Shown: positions 34,980 to 47,935, numbered from the stretch's first letter. The stretch is 64,000 bases of DNA from Spongilla lacustris (GCA_949361645.1 OX442424.1:8016138-8080137); one strand, 5' to 3'. Translations and numbers: made by a program. The notes: a model not told the origin generated them from the letters alone.

Positions 34980-35090
34980 TCAGTAGTCTCGAACCCAGAC
35001 CCATTACGTAAGCATTACATCGCAAATGTTCATTGATGCTTACGTAATGGTCCGGGAAACGCCGATTGGCTGGTTACGTAACCGGCCGAT
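34980..35090 (-). promoter_or_regulatory. Candidate SIDT promoter with three TTACGTAA sites
   Basis: A perfect 15-bp inverted repeat (CCATTACGTAAGCAT at 35,001-35,015 and its complement at 35,036-35,050) carries two TTACGTAA palindromes. A third, GGTTACGTAACC, is at 35,072-35,083, next to an inverted CCAAT box (GATTGG, 35,064-35,069). The cluster is 200-300 bp upstream of the SIDT ATG. TTACGTAA suits PAR/NFIL3-type bZIP factors (known); control of SIDT is inference. Confidence 0.45.
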
Positions 35091-35099
35091 AGTGCATCG

Positions 35100-35982
35100 T
35101 ACATTTCCGTAAGGTCACGAAGTGCCGTCATCAGTGAAGGAAAACAGATTTGATGGGAAATTCAATGAGCAATAAGCATTTCGTCACTGGTCAAACGCGG
35201 AGTGGGTTTCGCTTGCTCGACTTCCCAGAGTGAATCAGGCTTTCCGTCAAGGAAGAAGTGGACTTGCTTTTATATTTAAATTTAGAGGGCTGGAAAAGAA
35301 TATACCAGTAATAAATTACATGTGTTTAGCAGCCTGTGTGCCTCAGTCGTTTTTAAAAATACATGGCGAAACTATTAATTGCATGCATAGAGCCCCTCCT
35401 AATAACACTAACACAATGTGTTAATGTGTACACATGCCTGTGTGCCTTCTCTAATTATAGTATCTTTGTCCAACGCGTCACTCATCTCTTGAAGTTCAAT
35501 ACATCAGTAGCAATACTATATTAATCATAATTAGTCGTTCCATTCAATCAATTTAATCATTTTATTTATTTAATTTCTATCCGACATTCATATTGCATGC
35601 AGGGTGCGGGGTGCACTTGCGTTACTAGCGTTAACCAAGTTTGGATTTGAAGACACCCGAGGTAGCGGCATGTATAACAAAGCAGTGATGTTCGGCTGAC
35701 CTACATGTAATGATGTAAATAATAAATAATAATATTGATTCACTACAGAGTCCTATCGTGATTACAATTTTGCACGGCCCGATATAAAATGGACTGGGAC
35801 AAAGTTTTTAGTTTACGAGACTACAGGAAAGTTTGGAAGCAAGTAATTATTACCCATGTATATCTATTACTAAGCAAGTACTGAATTATTACCCATGTAT
35901 ATCTATTACTAAACAATTATGCGACTCAAAAATTGCAAAGCGGCGATGGATGAGCTCACAGCGCTCCCCATATCCCTTTGCT

Positions 35983-36015
<33 letters not shown>

Positions 36016-36610
36016 GGAGGAGGCGTGTCCCTTCCCTCCCTTTAACTTATGTTGGTCCCCCCTACAATAAAATCCTGGCTCCGCCAGTGTGTATGATGCC
36101 AGATGCTACCTATGAAGACATTATGTTATATGGTACATGCCGAGAGATGGTACCATTTAAAGTGTGTTGCCTACTAGCTCCTTCCAGGGACAAGTGGTGC
36201 TTTTCATGCACTTCACTTAATAGTCCCGGACTCATCGCATTTTTAAGATAAATTAAAATTGAGATCAGTTGCAGTGCCAAAGATCATTAACCGCGAATGG
36301 ACCGGTTTTTCCGAATTAAGAGAATCCACAAACCGGTAAAGGCAAGCCTTTTATGCATCATCTTATATGATTTCAGCACCATGCATGGCTTCCATACAAG
36401 GCAAAAATCACTGTAGAAGTATCCTAAGTTGTAATAGGCCTAGGGTCTTCTTGGGCCCAACACGTGACAAATTCATCCTTCCTATAGCCTAGGATGGTTA
36501 TAATCACCTATAAGATATACATATGGATGAATTTGTAACGTATAACGAGTAATTGATTTCATTGCTGCGAATCACTAACTGCCACTGTAAGCATCTTACT
36601 GACGACATCA
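35100..36610. other. Intergenic region with hAT-like MITE remnant
   Basis: Mostly AT-rich. At about 35,930-36,090 CAGCGCTCCCCATATCCCTT, a 33-base G run and CTGGCTCCGCCAGTG resemble the element at 63.3 kb. A 34-bp direct repeat (TATTACCCATGTATATCTAT) is at 35,846-35,915. No gene seen. Confidence 0.45.
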
Positions 36611-36614
36611 GCAG

Positions 36615-37548
36615 ATGGATAACCTTTCCAGTAGCAGCGTTACTTTTACCACAGAGCTAATAGGCACTGCGACCAACATGCAGTGTTTCTGTACTCGTAT
36701 GCCTGCTGGCAGCTTTGTTGGTGTTTCATCATAAGTTACACAAATCAGCAGTCTATCGATTGGCACTCTACCAGGTGTTGGCTTCGTTGGCCTTTTCCAC
36801 AGTCGAGATCTTCCAAATCGTTTTCGTCAACTATAGAAAAAATACAGCATGCAGTGCAGCGTACGTACGATAACGCGTGTTTCGCTATCGGATGGATGTC
36901 CATATACACGCGATGGGTGAAAGTTTTCTTCACTGCGTGGATAACCTTCCATCTCTTCTATTTTGCAGTATTCTACAAGAACCTGAAGAAATTTGAAGTG
37001 GTGTACGTTGTGACCTCGCTACTCGTCCCGGCGCCGATAGCATCGGTACCGCTGATAACCCACACACTTATGGAGTTAACAAAATAGGTGTTTGTTATTA
37101 TTTTGCTGAGAATGATACTAACGATCTTGCGACCATTGAAAAGTTTTCCCTCTGGTACGGCCCAGCAATGATCATTCTCTTTGTGTCGTCCTTAGCAATG
37201 GTTGCCATGGTGATAAAGCTGGCTCGTAATGTGTGCTTGAGGTCGAAATACAAACCAATCATCGATGGAGACCAGTTTTGGGAAGCCCTTAAACAGCTCC
37301 TTCCATTATCTATCTTTCCAGCGTTGTTCTTCGTCTTTATGATACCAGTATTCATATCGGGCATCAATTTAGCCACACATCCCACACCAAACAAAGCACT
37401 GACATTTTCTGCTACACTATTTATTTCTCTGTGGAGTATGTCTTCAGGTGCAACGCTAATTATCCACATATTTGTGGTTAGGTGCTGTAGAAAAAGAAAA
37501 AGGAAGATTTATCAAGTTCAATTATTAAATAACCACACACACAACTGA
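36615..37548 (+). pseudogene. Seven-transmembrane receptor, copy B (broken)
   Basis: Same family and orientation as copy A, starting MDNLSSSS. Relative to A and C it has four extra bases after GCGACCAAC near 36,678, a rearranged stretch around 36,830-36,880 and two extra bases at 37,062-37,070 (CACACAC in place of CACAC), so no single frame spans it. The second half (37,168-37,548) stays open and ends with the basic tail RCCRKRKRK. Most likely a recently lost duplicate. The disruptions are larger than typical single-base assembly errors. Confidence 0.8.
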
Positions 37549-38852
37549 ATTTAAACGTCCACGTTCATGGCACCATGCTTGAGAAACATATAGTTACTGG
37601 CCGGCTTGTATATAGCGTGTTATTTGTGTTCTTTCGTGTTATTCAGTGTCATATGTGAAGTGACATAACTGCATGCGTGAATCTGATATACTTCTAGATC
37701 CAATTAACATTGATCATGCATGGTTAGCAGCTGCGCGGGAATCAGTCAGACCTACTTAGGTTATACTAGCTAGATGGTGGCATGTTCTCTCCTGATCTTG
37801 TGCTATAATTACTGATGATGCATGTACGCGAACACCATGTATTTACTCAGTTTAGTTAAATAGACGGAATTGCTTTCGTGCATGATGTTTGATGGATGGA
37901 ATAAAAATGACACCGTTTGCTTGTCAAGTTTGAGAGTAATCAATGATATTTTAGAGGTAGAGGAATAGGGGAGGGGAGGGGAGGGGACAACCGCAGACAT
38001 TAAAACTACCAAGGCACAACTGTTTTATGGCTACTTACGCCTGAAATCGATTTTCAGTAAAGCGGCGCGCGGCGGCGTGCGCGTACCAGCTGCCTTGGTC
38101 TTTGGGGGTCCCCCCACCATAATTAATTAGATTATGTCTAGTCCATGGTCTCAATAACGCGCAATAATCATAAGTCTCGGCCCCAGACCCTTATTCCCAC
38201 AGTGGCGGATAGATTACATCACCGCTACGTGGACTGTTTTCGTGACCACTGCGCCTGGAATTAGGCGTCTCCAATCAGATTGCAAGCATATGGTGTTTAC
38301 CTAATAGGCTATAAATTATAAAATGGATTTATCGTCTGATATCTCACGTGAGTTGTGCTGTCCGGCCAAGCAGCACTTAAAAAGGATGTCATGTGACCAT
38401 CCTGATGAAAAAAACAGGATCGAACAATACAAGTTTGTGGTGGACTGGGCACCCATTGTGGAGAGAGGCGTGTCGCGCAGGGAGATCTGGGCACCCAGCC
38501 AGGAACCTAAAGGGGATAAGTAAGTTATCATTCAGGATGGAGGCCTGTACAGCGTGGCGCGGCGTAGTCCTTTGTTCGTGTATGCGCCGCAAGGCTGGAC
38601 AATACATCTTTATTTGCATGTATTTAAGGCTACGCATTGTATTGAGAGAGTGTGTGATGTAGTCTTGGTGTCTTTTGCTGCCCTTAAACTTACTGCTATT
38701 GCGAAGCCATCGGCGGTTGCGCTTCGATCGTGCGCTGCTCACTAGCCATCCTATATTAACGATCCGTCACAATGTTTACCAGTCTTCTCACTGGAAGTGG
38801 CAAGTTATTGTACTTTTGGACTGATTTTACCCGCCTTCAAAGCCAGTAAAAG
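37549..38852. other. Intergenic region
   Basis: No gene recognised. A short open stretch, 38,323-38,523, encodes a 66-residue peptide without a known motif. Confidence 0.4.
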
Positions 38853-40005
38853 ATGAAATTCAATATGCCACTAACTTCTAATGATTGGGCTCTTTGGACG
38901 AGACGATGGAGTCGGTTCTCTGCCTTGGAGTTTCTTACATCTACCTACGAAATTATCATTCAGAAGCTGAAAACTCGTTCTTCAGAGGATCTCAGTTCTC
39001 TTCAGCCTCTCAGGGAACTTCTTCACTGGACAAGACAAGCAGTCATTGGTTTCCTAGCCTATAATTACACCACGGGACTAGATGGAAGTTTTGTTGAACT
39101 TCTGCGTGATGATCTGGTGGCTTACTCCAATGCATACTCTATAAGATAAGGCGGTCTCTCTTCACTTCCTTGGGCCTTTACCAAGAATAAGCAATGGGGT
39201 TGAGCTTGAAACCAGAATTGAATTTGGAAGATTTGTTACACACATAAGATATGATGCATCGTCAAACCCAGAGCGGGTAGTAGTACTAGCTCGAAATGAC
39301 ACCTTTCAACAGCAAATTGACACCTTTGATGGATATGCTGCTATCATCACTTTACCTCTCAACATCATACGACAGCTAACTTTATCACCACTGCTGTCAC
39401 CTGGTTTTGCTGATGCACTCATGCATATTACCTATAGTCCATCCACAAAGATCTTACTGCAATGTAAGGAAAGGTTCTGGGAGGACTATATGGTTCACAA
39501 CCCTCCCAATAGGACAGCTGTATTACCCCAGCAACCCAGACAAAAAGAAGGGTGGCCGTGGTATCTTGATGTGTTATACATGGAAACTCTCTTATTTGGG
39601 TCACAGCCCAAAGAAATGGCAATTGCCGAAGCAGTTGAAGAAATTTCCCTCATTCATTCTGAAATGAAGAAGAATTTTGAAGTATAGGAACCGTCCAAGC
39701 ATGGTACTCCGACCCAACTGCTCAGGATGCTTTTGCAAGTTTGCAGCCATATCAAATCCAACTCATTAATGCCGGATTGCCTATTGTATCCATACCCAAG
39801 ACCTGATGAACCAAATCGTGATGACCCAAAACCCGATGAACCTCCAAAAATGGCTGCTCCTCTTCCTCCTCCTCCTCTATACTTTGCTGGTGAGGCAATC
39901 TCCTACACAAATGGATGGATCCAAGGAGCCCTGGAGAGTGGGTTAAGAGCTGCATATCAGTTCTATTGCCGTAATGAATCCTACAAAGCTGGGGAAAAAA
40001 ACTAA
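38853..40005 (+). pseudogene. L-amino-acid-oxidase/flavin amine oxidase pseudogene (intronless)
   Basis: Three blocks in different frames read as one flavin amine oxidase. Block 1 includes YTTGLDGSFVELLRDDLV (38,853-39,149), block 2 ITLPLNIIRQLTL, HITYSPSTKILLQCKERFWE and the region to KKNFEV (39,190-39,687), and block 3 TVQAWYSDPTAQDAF plus the FAD-binding C-terminus YFAGEAISYTNGWIQGALES (to 40,005). At least three frame changes and internal stops separate them, and no introns are visible, so this is a dead, possibly retrocopied, gene. The N-terminal dinucleotide-binding motif is not seen. The family normally deaminates amino acids to 2-oxo acids with H2O2 release. Confidence 0.8.
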
Positions 40006-41040
40006 GTGTAGTACAAAATAATCTTCTGGACTAAAATTAATGTGTGCATCAGCATTGTAGTGAACTGAGATTTTTAGTTGATAAACTTGAATTAAAATTC
40101 AATTTGAGATAGTTTGTGCTGTATATAGGAATTTGAGGGATACGAAGGAAACATGCATTCAACAATTTGAACTGAAATCATATTTGGTACTTTTGTAGTA
40201 CTGCATGTGCTTAATCACATTTTAACGATTACTATGCCTAGAGTCACGTGACACCAGTGGACCACATACATGTATATGTCACCTTCATCTTTGGCAGTGG
40301 TCTGGACCTCACAGGAATAGAGTTTCATTTAGCCTGTGGAGGGGGGGTGGGGGGGGGGGGGGGACCCTTGCATCATATGGGTAGGGGGGTCCAACTTGCT
40401 TTTGGCCAAACATGCATACAGGTGTAAGGGGGATTAATCTGTATGCTCAAAGGGATCCTGGCCCTCCATTATCTGACCAGACTTCCTCACCCAAACTGTG
40501 TACTCAAGTTCAAAAAGACACGTCATCATTTCGATTGGAACTGTTCAATAAATGTTTGAGTTCACTTGCAAGCATGAATCTAAGATCAGCATTCAATCAG
40601 CAGGAAACGATTTTTGCATTTTCTTGGTGAATCGGTTGGTTGTGGTATTGCTAAGGGAGATTGGAATTTATATTTCAATTCCATTGTATACTTGAGCTGC
40701 AGCTTACACAAGGAAGAACTAACTAGGGGGTCCATTCCTTCCTCTTCCTAATGGGCTATATATGTATTATAAGGCTCTAAATGTACAACAAGTGCACAGA
40801 CCCATATTGGCTAAGCCGCTTTACTTTCAAAAGTGCTTTTAATTCACACTGAAAATTACTGGACCTAGCTCTACACAAGAACATTTAAGGTTGTAGCTGG
40901 CATGTAGGCCTTCAGTTCATGCATGTTCTAGATCTTAGATATTCTCTTCTCAAGTTCTTTGATTGGCTTCCCATTATGGCAGATGTGGAATGGAATGTTG
41001 ATCCTTGAGTGGAATGCGGGTTCAAACAAAAGACGGTAGA
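40006..41040. other. Intergenic region
   Basis: No gene recognised; a G-rich run is at 40,338-40,362. Confidence 0.4.
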
Positions 41041-41047
41041 ATCCATT

Positions 41048-41106
41048 TTAATTCTGGATGACATCATCCACCATCTTGGCTTTTGATTCACAGTACTCCT
41101 GTATTG
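41048..41106 (-). CDS. Possible terminal exon of an unidentified gene
   Basis: After a long CCCT tract on the minus strand comes CTCTCCTAG, then a short open stretch IQEYCESKAKMVDDVIQN and TAA. The layout (sense pyrimidine tract, good acceptor, short hydrophilic C-terminus) is that of a last exon. No partner exon was recognised upstream, where the receptor copy D sits. Family unknown. Confidence 0.35.
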
Positions 41107-41157
41107 CTAGGAGAGGAATAGAGGGGAGGGAAGGTGAGGTGGGCAAGACGCAATGTG

Positions 41158-41692
41158 TGCGAGGGAGGGAGGGAGGGAGGGAGGGAGGGAGGGAGGGAGG
41201 GAGGGAGGGAGGGAGGGAGGGAGGGAGGGAGGGAGGGAGGGAGGGAGGGAGGGAGGGAGGGAGGGAGGGAGGGAGGGAGGGAGGGAGGGAGGGAGGGAGG
41301 GAGGGAGGGAGGGAGGGAGGGAGGGAGGGAGGGAGGGAGGGAGGGAGGGAGGGAGGGAGGGAGGGAGGGAGGGAGGGAGGGAGGGAGGGAGGGAGGGAGG
41401 GAGGGAGGGAGGGAGGGAGGGAGGGAGGGAGGGAGGGAGGGAGGGAGGGAGGGAGGGAGGGAGGGAGGGAGGGAGGGAGGGAGGGAGGGAGGGAGGGAGG
41501 GAGGGAGGGAGGGAGGGAGGGAGGGAGGGAGGGAGGGAGGGAGGGAGGGAGGGAGGGAGGGAGGGAGGGAGGGAGGGAGGGAGGGAGGGAGGGAGGGAGG
41601 GAGGGAGGGAGGGAGGGAGGGAGGGAGGGAGGGAGGGAGGGAGGGAGGGAGGGAGGGAGGGAGGGAGGGAGGGAGGGAGGGAGGGAGGGAGG
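41158..41692. repeat. Perfect (GAGG)n tract, about 535 bp
   Basis: An uninterrupted GGGA tetranucleotide repeat without visible substitutions; CCCT on the minus strand, upstream of the acceptor at 41,107. Confidence 0.98.
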
Positions 41693-42038
41693 TTTTTTCA
41701 AAAAAGTAATTTATTATTACTCAATTTTGTATATTTACATCATCGAACAATAAGTTTACATAATTAACCTGTTACTATTAATTAACAGACATAAACACAT
41801 GAGGACCTTGACAACAGATCACATAGATTATCCTTTAGCCACAAGTCACAAGTACCATAGATCTATGGAAATGGGCTTATTGTGTCGACCCCCATGCACA
41901 CTTGGAGGTTAGGAGGTCACATTTGGGAGCATTAGTACTGTAAAAATATTTTAATATAAAATAGGTCTTATAACACATGTATGATACACTGTATTGTTAC
42001 ATAATGCATGGTAGTTTCAACCCAGCTAATGGGTCTGA

Positions 42039-43058
42039 TCACACAGTCATTATAGCTCCAATAAGTGGTTCTGTCTCCTTCCAGGGTTCATTTGTTTCTG
42101 AAGTTTGTTGTGACAGTTCAGAGTGGCTCTTAGTGTTGCTAGCAAGCTGGACAGGTCTGCTGCACAGGTGCCAGACATTGCACCTTATCCTTGGGTGCAG
42201 GAGTAATGACAGCGGGAGGGAGAGCATAAATATCTGCAGGACACACAACACAACCATCTCACTGATGTTTGAGTAATGTGCATCAATTGAGCCAACTGTT
42301 GCAACATCAACAATACCCTTTGTGGCACTAATAAGGCTAGCAAAGGAACTGAATGAAGGAAAGATTGTCAGGGGGAGTACTTCCTTCAGAGCTACCCTGT
42401 ATGGGGTCTGCTGGAGTTCATCACCAGTGATGGATAATCCCTTGCAGAATTTGACAACAGCTGTGAATACTAGGATGAGGCTGATCGTATGAAGAAGGAT
42501 TGTGAGCCCATTGGATAATCCAAGCTGAAATCCAGCGATGAAGTGATCAGAGGTTGCTTTAATCCAGCACCATACTCCTCCCAGTCCGTATGATCCGTGG
42601 ATTAGGGGTATCCAAGCTACTAATGTTGGTAACGTGAGCACGATTACCAGACCACTGATCTCATGTCTGAGTTTTCGTAATTATACAGCTACCATGAAAA
42701 CGTAGGCGCATGTCCACAACATGCAGAACGCTTTGGAGAAGCCAAAGTACTGAGCAATGCAACCAATAGCGACACAGGCGTCGCCCCAACCTTCTCGCAC
42801 CGTCACCGTGGCATTGACATCAGTAGACACCGGCAAAGTCTCAAAGCCAACAGCCGCGGCGAAACCGAGGCTGAGTATGGCGAGGTAGAGCTGCAGTCGA
42901 TGTACGTACTGGTGGTATGCCCTAGTGAGCAATATGAGCAACACAGCGGAAAGGGCAGCCAGACATCCGATGACGGCAAAGGCTGTGTTCAGGTAAATCA
43001 GCAGGAGCGTAGTACTGCGACTGTTTTCCGTTGTATTCATTTTTAATACACGTATCAT
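42039..43058 (-). pseudogene. Seven-transmembrane receptor, second subtype, copy D (one in-frame stop)
   Basis: Reads MIRVLKMNTTENS (or from MNTTENS at 43,040), then hydrophobic segments with HQYVHRLQLYLAI, GWGDACVAIGCIAQYFGF, VWCWIKATSD and PYRVALKEVLPLTIFP, and a tail ending ETEPLIGAIMTV. A single TAA (42,681-42,683) follows FMVAV; the same frame continues LRKLRHEISGLVIVLTLP for the rest of the protein. Comparison with copy E shows that about a dozen bases are missing exactly there, so the stop comes from a small deletion in the loop after TM4. Related to copies A-C but a distinct subtype. Probably inactive. Confidence 0.7.
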
Positions 43059-43070
43059 GGCATATGGCAA

Positions 43071-43830
43071 TCAGCATCAAACACTTATTAGGATTCGTGA
43101 CCTTTGCACCCTGCGTTATGACTAACAACTGCGCGTGCTAGTGCTGACGTAAACTCCTACTTTATTAAGACATCGCTGAACCAACGGTTACGCTGAAGCA
43201 GTTGCTATTTTACTCATCCATGAAGATCACGGCATCATATACCGAGCTGGGTTACCGGTAGTAGGTATTCTTAGGCATGCACAGACTACATGTAAGGCAT
43301 TCTTGTGTGCTTTCCTCACTAGTGTTTTAAACGACCCAACATATATGTCATCAACGGGTAAGACTACTTATAATATATTCAACGCCCAGCGGTGAATCCG
43401 GTTGTATACATTAAGGTCCTTAGGTAGTTGACAATTTTTTTTCAAATTACTTTTTTGCGATAAATTGTATACCACTGGAAAGAGCAATTACCTTACTTGC
43501 TCGATGATGTATCTCCCTGCGAGTACCACGCAATTTTAAAAACGATCGGGGGGTGCGCAAAACAAAAACTGTCCCGGTTGAGTTTCTATTGAATACAGAG
43601 ACATTTATAAGTGCGCAAACTTAAACCAAAACCTTAACACGTATAGTCTGACTAATATTATACATAGAAATGCACTTAATATAGCTTCATTATGTGTATT
43701 ATAAGTCAAAATAACACGGAAGGTCATTATAAAATTATATAATCACAGATTAAAACCTGTTAAACATGAAACAAAATCTAGACAGATGAAGTCACTATTA
43801 CATAACTCATAGCAATGACAATTAATGAAT
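43071..43830. other. Intergenic region
   Basis: AT-rich; nothing recognised. Confidence 0.4.
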
Positions 43831-43839
43831 GCAAAAGGT

Positions 43840-46700
43840 TCATGGATTAAGTCCACCACTTAAGTTAAGATCACCAGCAATGTAACATGCTAGTAGCCCA
43901 TAAGTTGTAATTGTAACATTCTCCCCACCTTCCTCTGCTTCATATATTTTCCAATATGTGACAATGACTTTTGGAATCTTAGATTTCGTTAATGGTTTCA
44001 CAAAAATGATATGTCCGTTATTGTGTTCATCTACATACCAAACATGTTCAGCCATTAAGAGTTGAACCGTCTGACATAACAGTTAGTATTGTACTTCTCT
44101 GAGCTTCAGCCAACAGTTCTGGAAACTCTAAATTCTGCAACGGAATGTAATTTCTTTTCAATACTTCTTCTAAAACTGTCCACCTTCTTTTGATTCATGC
44201 GTTTTTGTCGTTGATCCTGTATTTTTGCAACATTTTGAATAACTTGGCATGCATGCCTATAACTTTTCTAGCTTGTTTTATGCAAAATTTTACCAGCTTA
44301 TCTTGATCATCACGTGAGTGTGAACACAACCATAAAAATGTTTTATTTATCTTGCATTTTACTTTGCCATCTAGAAACTCCACTCTCATGTTTGTTGCTT
44401 TCCTGATAAGGTAGTCTGCCAGTCCAAGAGTGTGCTCAGCAAACATGCTATGTACAGGTGCTAAAAGTGTTTGACCTGCTATTGATGGGGTTAGATGCGC
44501 TAAATTACCTTCAAAATAGTCATATACATTTGTCTTTGTATTACATCAATTATTCCTCCTATTAGCAAAACTAGTATCTCGTGCAGTTGTAACATTTCCA
44601 GGTCAGAAATGATAGCAGTTAGTAATTCTTGGAACGCTGGATCTGACTCAGGCACACCAAATGTATCATTTTTTGATTGTAATGCTATTAAAGGTGTTTC
44701 TCTTAATGGAATCAAGTTTTGCAGACAGGTCTTGATAAATGTAATGCTCTCCAGGTTGGTTATAACTTTATTAGTATAATTTATAACTGATGCATCCATG
44801 GTCCAGTAACTTATCCCAAGTTGTTTAAATCTTTTTGTAGAGATGTCCTTAAACTTGTTTTGTTTCGACAACCTTCTGTCAAGTACATCAAAAGCTTTTC
44901 CCTTAAATAATACACCAGCTTGATGGAACATAACATGGAAATGATTCCCCACATAACAAACTATAATACTAGACTTTATGTTATAAGTAGTTTAAAGCCT
45001 GCAGGGTCACCTTTACATGTTTGTATATCATTTTATTTATGGCTATGATAAAATTTACAGCACAGCATTCTCTTCCAAAGGTTCTTGTAAACATTGCACA
45101 ACACAGTAATTAACTGCAACCCAATCACATAAGGAATTTGTAAGATGTTTAATTATTGTGGCCTTGGTCTGCATGCAGTCTAAACTGTGAAACGTAGCAT
45201 ATGTTGATGCAATGTGATAAATAGAATCACAAATATGTGATGTATATAGTCTTCAGTGGCACCACCAGGAATTGTTTTTAAAATTATAACATATGATGTA
45301 TAGGAGGTGATGTTGCAACACTTATATGGATTTCATTAACATGTTCTCCATTAACAGTAGTTCAGTCCCAAGAAAGTGTAATATCTTTTTTTTTATACAT
45401 TACTTCTCCTACTTGTAGATCGCATAACACCCCAAGTTCTTATGCACAATAGACAGCAATAGACTACTTTACACTATACTTTTTTTTCACATTTTCATGC
45501 CTAGCCACTCGGCTGGCAATCAAGGCAGCCTCAACAAAGTCACAGGTTCTCTGCAATTTGTATAGCAGGATGAATATAACCCTAGTGAGAGCCATATTCT
45601 CTAGGACTGTACCAGCATTCTGCCCAGTATTGGACTATGTTACTTTTGTTAGTGTAGGTAGTAGGTTGTATATGTGTGTTCAGTTAATTTTAATGGTTAT
45701 ATATACAATTAAATAGTATTTATGCATTTTGAATTTTCTCCATCATATTCTTGCTCTCCTAACTGCAATTGAAGCAGGTCATTTTTAGTTTTTGTTTTGC
45801 ATACTTGTTTCTTTAATTCATAATTCCCTTTTTTCAAATTACGTTCTCTATTTTTAGAAGTTACTTTGAATCTCTGATAAGAATATCTCAATTCAACCAG
45901 TGTTTTTAATTGCCTCACTTCAGCCTGACTGCTTTATGTCTTACTAACACATTTCCCCGGCTCTGCCAACTTCTTAATCATTGCATTATACTTGTCACCA
46001 TTTCTTTTTTCAGACTTTGCAATTTAGAAGGTTTTTTCAATTGTTGACTTCCTGCTTACTGCTTTTTTAAGATGGCAGTTTTACAATTTAACAGCAGCAA
46101 ATACTTGAAGCTTAGCCTTGAGAGCTTCATTTGATTTGACCAATTGCCGTACTGCAATTCTTTTTTCACAATTACTGCAGTCTGTTCTAAGCTTAGTTGC
46201 AATGGGACAGGAAGTGCTTGGTTGACTGCTCTCTGAAGTATTAACTGAAAGTGAAGAGGATGGATATGTGCAGGTACTTTGGGGATTATCAAATGTAAGT
46301 CCAAATGGCAGATTTAGATACAAAACAGTATCATCCCAAGCCCTAGAAATGTGCTTCTTCAAATCCTAAGAGACAAATGGAAGTGCACAATGCCTTTAGG
46401 TTGATATGCTCTGTTGCTAGTTTTTCAACTATCTTGGCTGTTTCATTTGGGCTGTCATTGGTTTATATACAAAACTAACCCATTTCTTATTACAGGAGCT
46501 ATAAGAGCACCATGCTCACTTAAACTATTTTTATATTCTTCAATGAGGCACTCTAGATCAAAAACATACTTCATTCTGAATAGAACAAAGCGGATTGGAA
46601 CGTTATTTTGTGCATACATGCATATACATATAATTAAATATGAATAAATGGCTTGATAATCCCTACGTGTGGGCATCATCTTATTAAAATAATTACAGCC
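43840..46700 (-). pseudogene. Decayed unidentified coding region (possibly transposon-derived)
   Basis: Successive minus-strand blocks read like one protein with frameshifts. They are 46,679-46,455, 46,367-46,056 (after acceptor CTCTTAG; basic and Ser-rich, LRTDCSNCEKRIAVRQLVKS), 45,918-45,709 (coiled-coil-like, Lys/Glu rich), 44,970-44,500 (FHVMFHQAGVLFKGKAFDVL, SDPAFQELLTAIISDLEML), 44,520-44,195 (FAEHTLGLADYLIRKATNM) and 44,055-43,840. The style recalls a recurrent uncharacterised ORF family of marine invertebrate genomes, possibly mobile-element derived; this is tentative. No function assigned. Confidence 0.4.
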
Positions 46701-47467
46701 AACTCTGTTAACACTTCAATTGTATTTGGTTTACAACTATGTGCATCGAAGAATAGGGTGTGTAATAAATAGAGTTGTCGCACCATTATCACAAAAAATC
46801 GTGTTACAAAAAAGGGCTGCTTGGTTATGCTTTGTACATATGAAATCTAAGCGAATCTACTAGGCTGAAGCAAAAAAACCGCACTAATTTTAATAAAATG
46901 ATCTGTGATTTCAAGCAGGCCAAAACAAAACGCCAACAGCATTAAAGCACCCTTTGGGCACAATCCAAATCCCGGAACCTATAGTGAATAAAAATTACTA
47001 TTCTGTGATTGTGCATCAAAAGACTAAGTCAAGATTCATCCGCAAAATTTTACTATAAATTGAATGCACCTGATATTGATGGATCGTGAAGTAGCTTGAA
47101 TTTAGGCAATCACACTGCATTCTACAACCAATTACCTTCCTTGATCAAGCAATGAAGTCGGGTAAAACACTCAAGTAACGGAGCAAGTTTCTACGCTTCT
47201 TTGTACATGTATACTTCTCAAACTTTCACAAATTTCACACGTAAAAATGAGGTGGCAAATGTTTTATAGTTTGCGGTTAGTTAATAAAATTCAAGAGTAG
47301 CCATTTTTCATACATTTCAATAGCTTTAAGTCTAACTTTGTTTTCAATAAATCTGAACCATTGGTACTTAATAACACTACCCCTATGTACTAGCAACAGA
47401 TCACATGCTATAGAATGTCTTTTTGAATACCATCACTTTCCTGGTGACCGCCAATTTCAGCATATGA

Positions 47468-47935
47468 TGTATGTCCCCTCCTCTCTCCTCTTCCTCTCTT
47501 CTCTCCCTCTCTTCTCCTCTCCCTCTCTTCTCCTCTCCCTCTCTTCTCTCCCTTTCTTCTCCTCACCCTCTCTTCTCCTCTCCTTCCCTTCTCCTCTCCC
47601 TCCCTTCTCCTCTCCCTCCCTTCTCCTCTCCCTCCCTTCTCCTCTCCCTCTCCTCTCCCTCTCTCCTGACCCTCTCTTCTCTCCCTTTCTTCTCCTCTCC
47701 CTCTGTTCTCCTCTCCCTCCCTTCTCCTCTCCCTCTCTTCTCCTCTCCCTCTCTTCTTCTCTCCCTCTCCCTCTCTTCTCTCCCTCTCTCTCCTCTTCTT
47801 AACTTTACCTCTCCCTCTCTTTTCTCCCCCTCCTCTCTCCTTTCCCCCTCTCTTCCCTCTGTCCGCTCTCCCCTTCTCCTCTTCTTCTCCCCTCCCCTCT
47901 CCTCTTCCCCCTTCTTCTCCTTCACTTCCTTCTCC
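47468..47935 (+). repeat. Pyrimidine-rich (CTCTCCCTTCTCC) tract
   Basis: Tandem TCTCCTCTCCCTCYCTTC-type units that run toward CCAACACAG at 47,956, like the acceptor arrays of the known genes. Confidence 0.93.

Noticed and set aside
41048..41767. Arg-Glu-Gly-Gly and Pro-Ser-Leu-Pro repeat proteins
   Set aside because: Pure tetranucleotide repeat is open in several frames; no coding signal beyond the short terminal-exon candidate.
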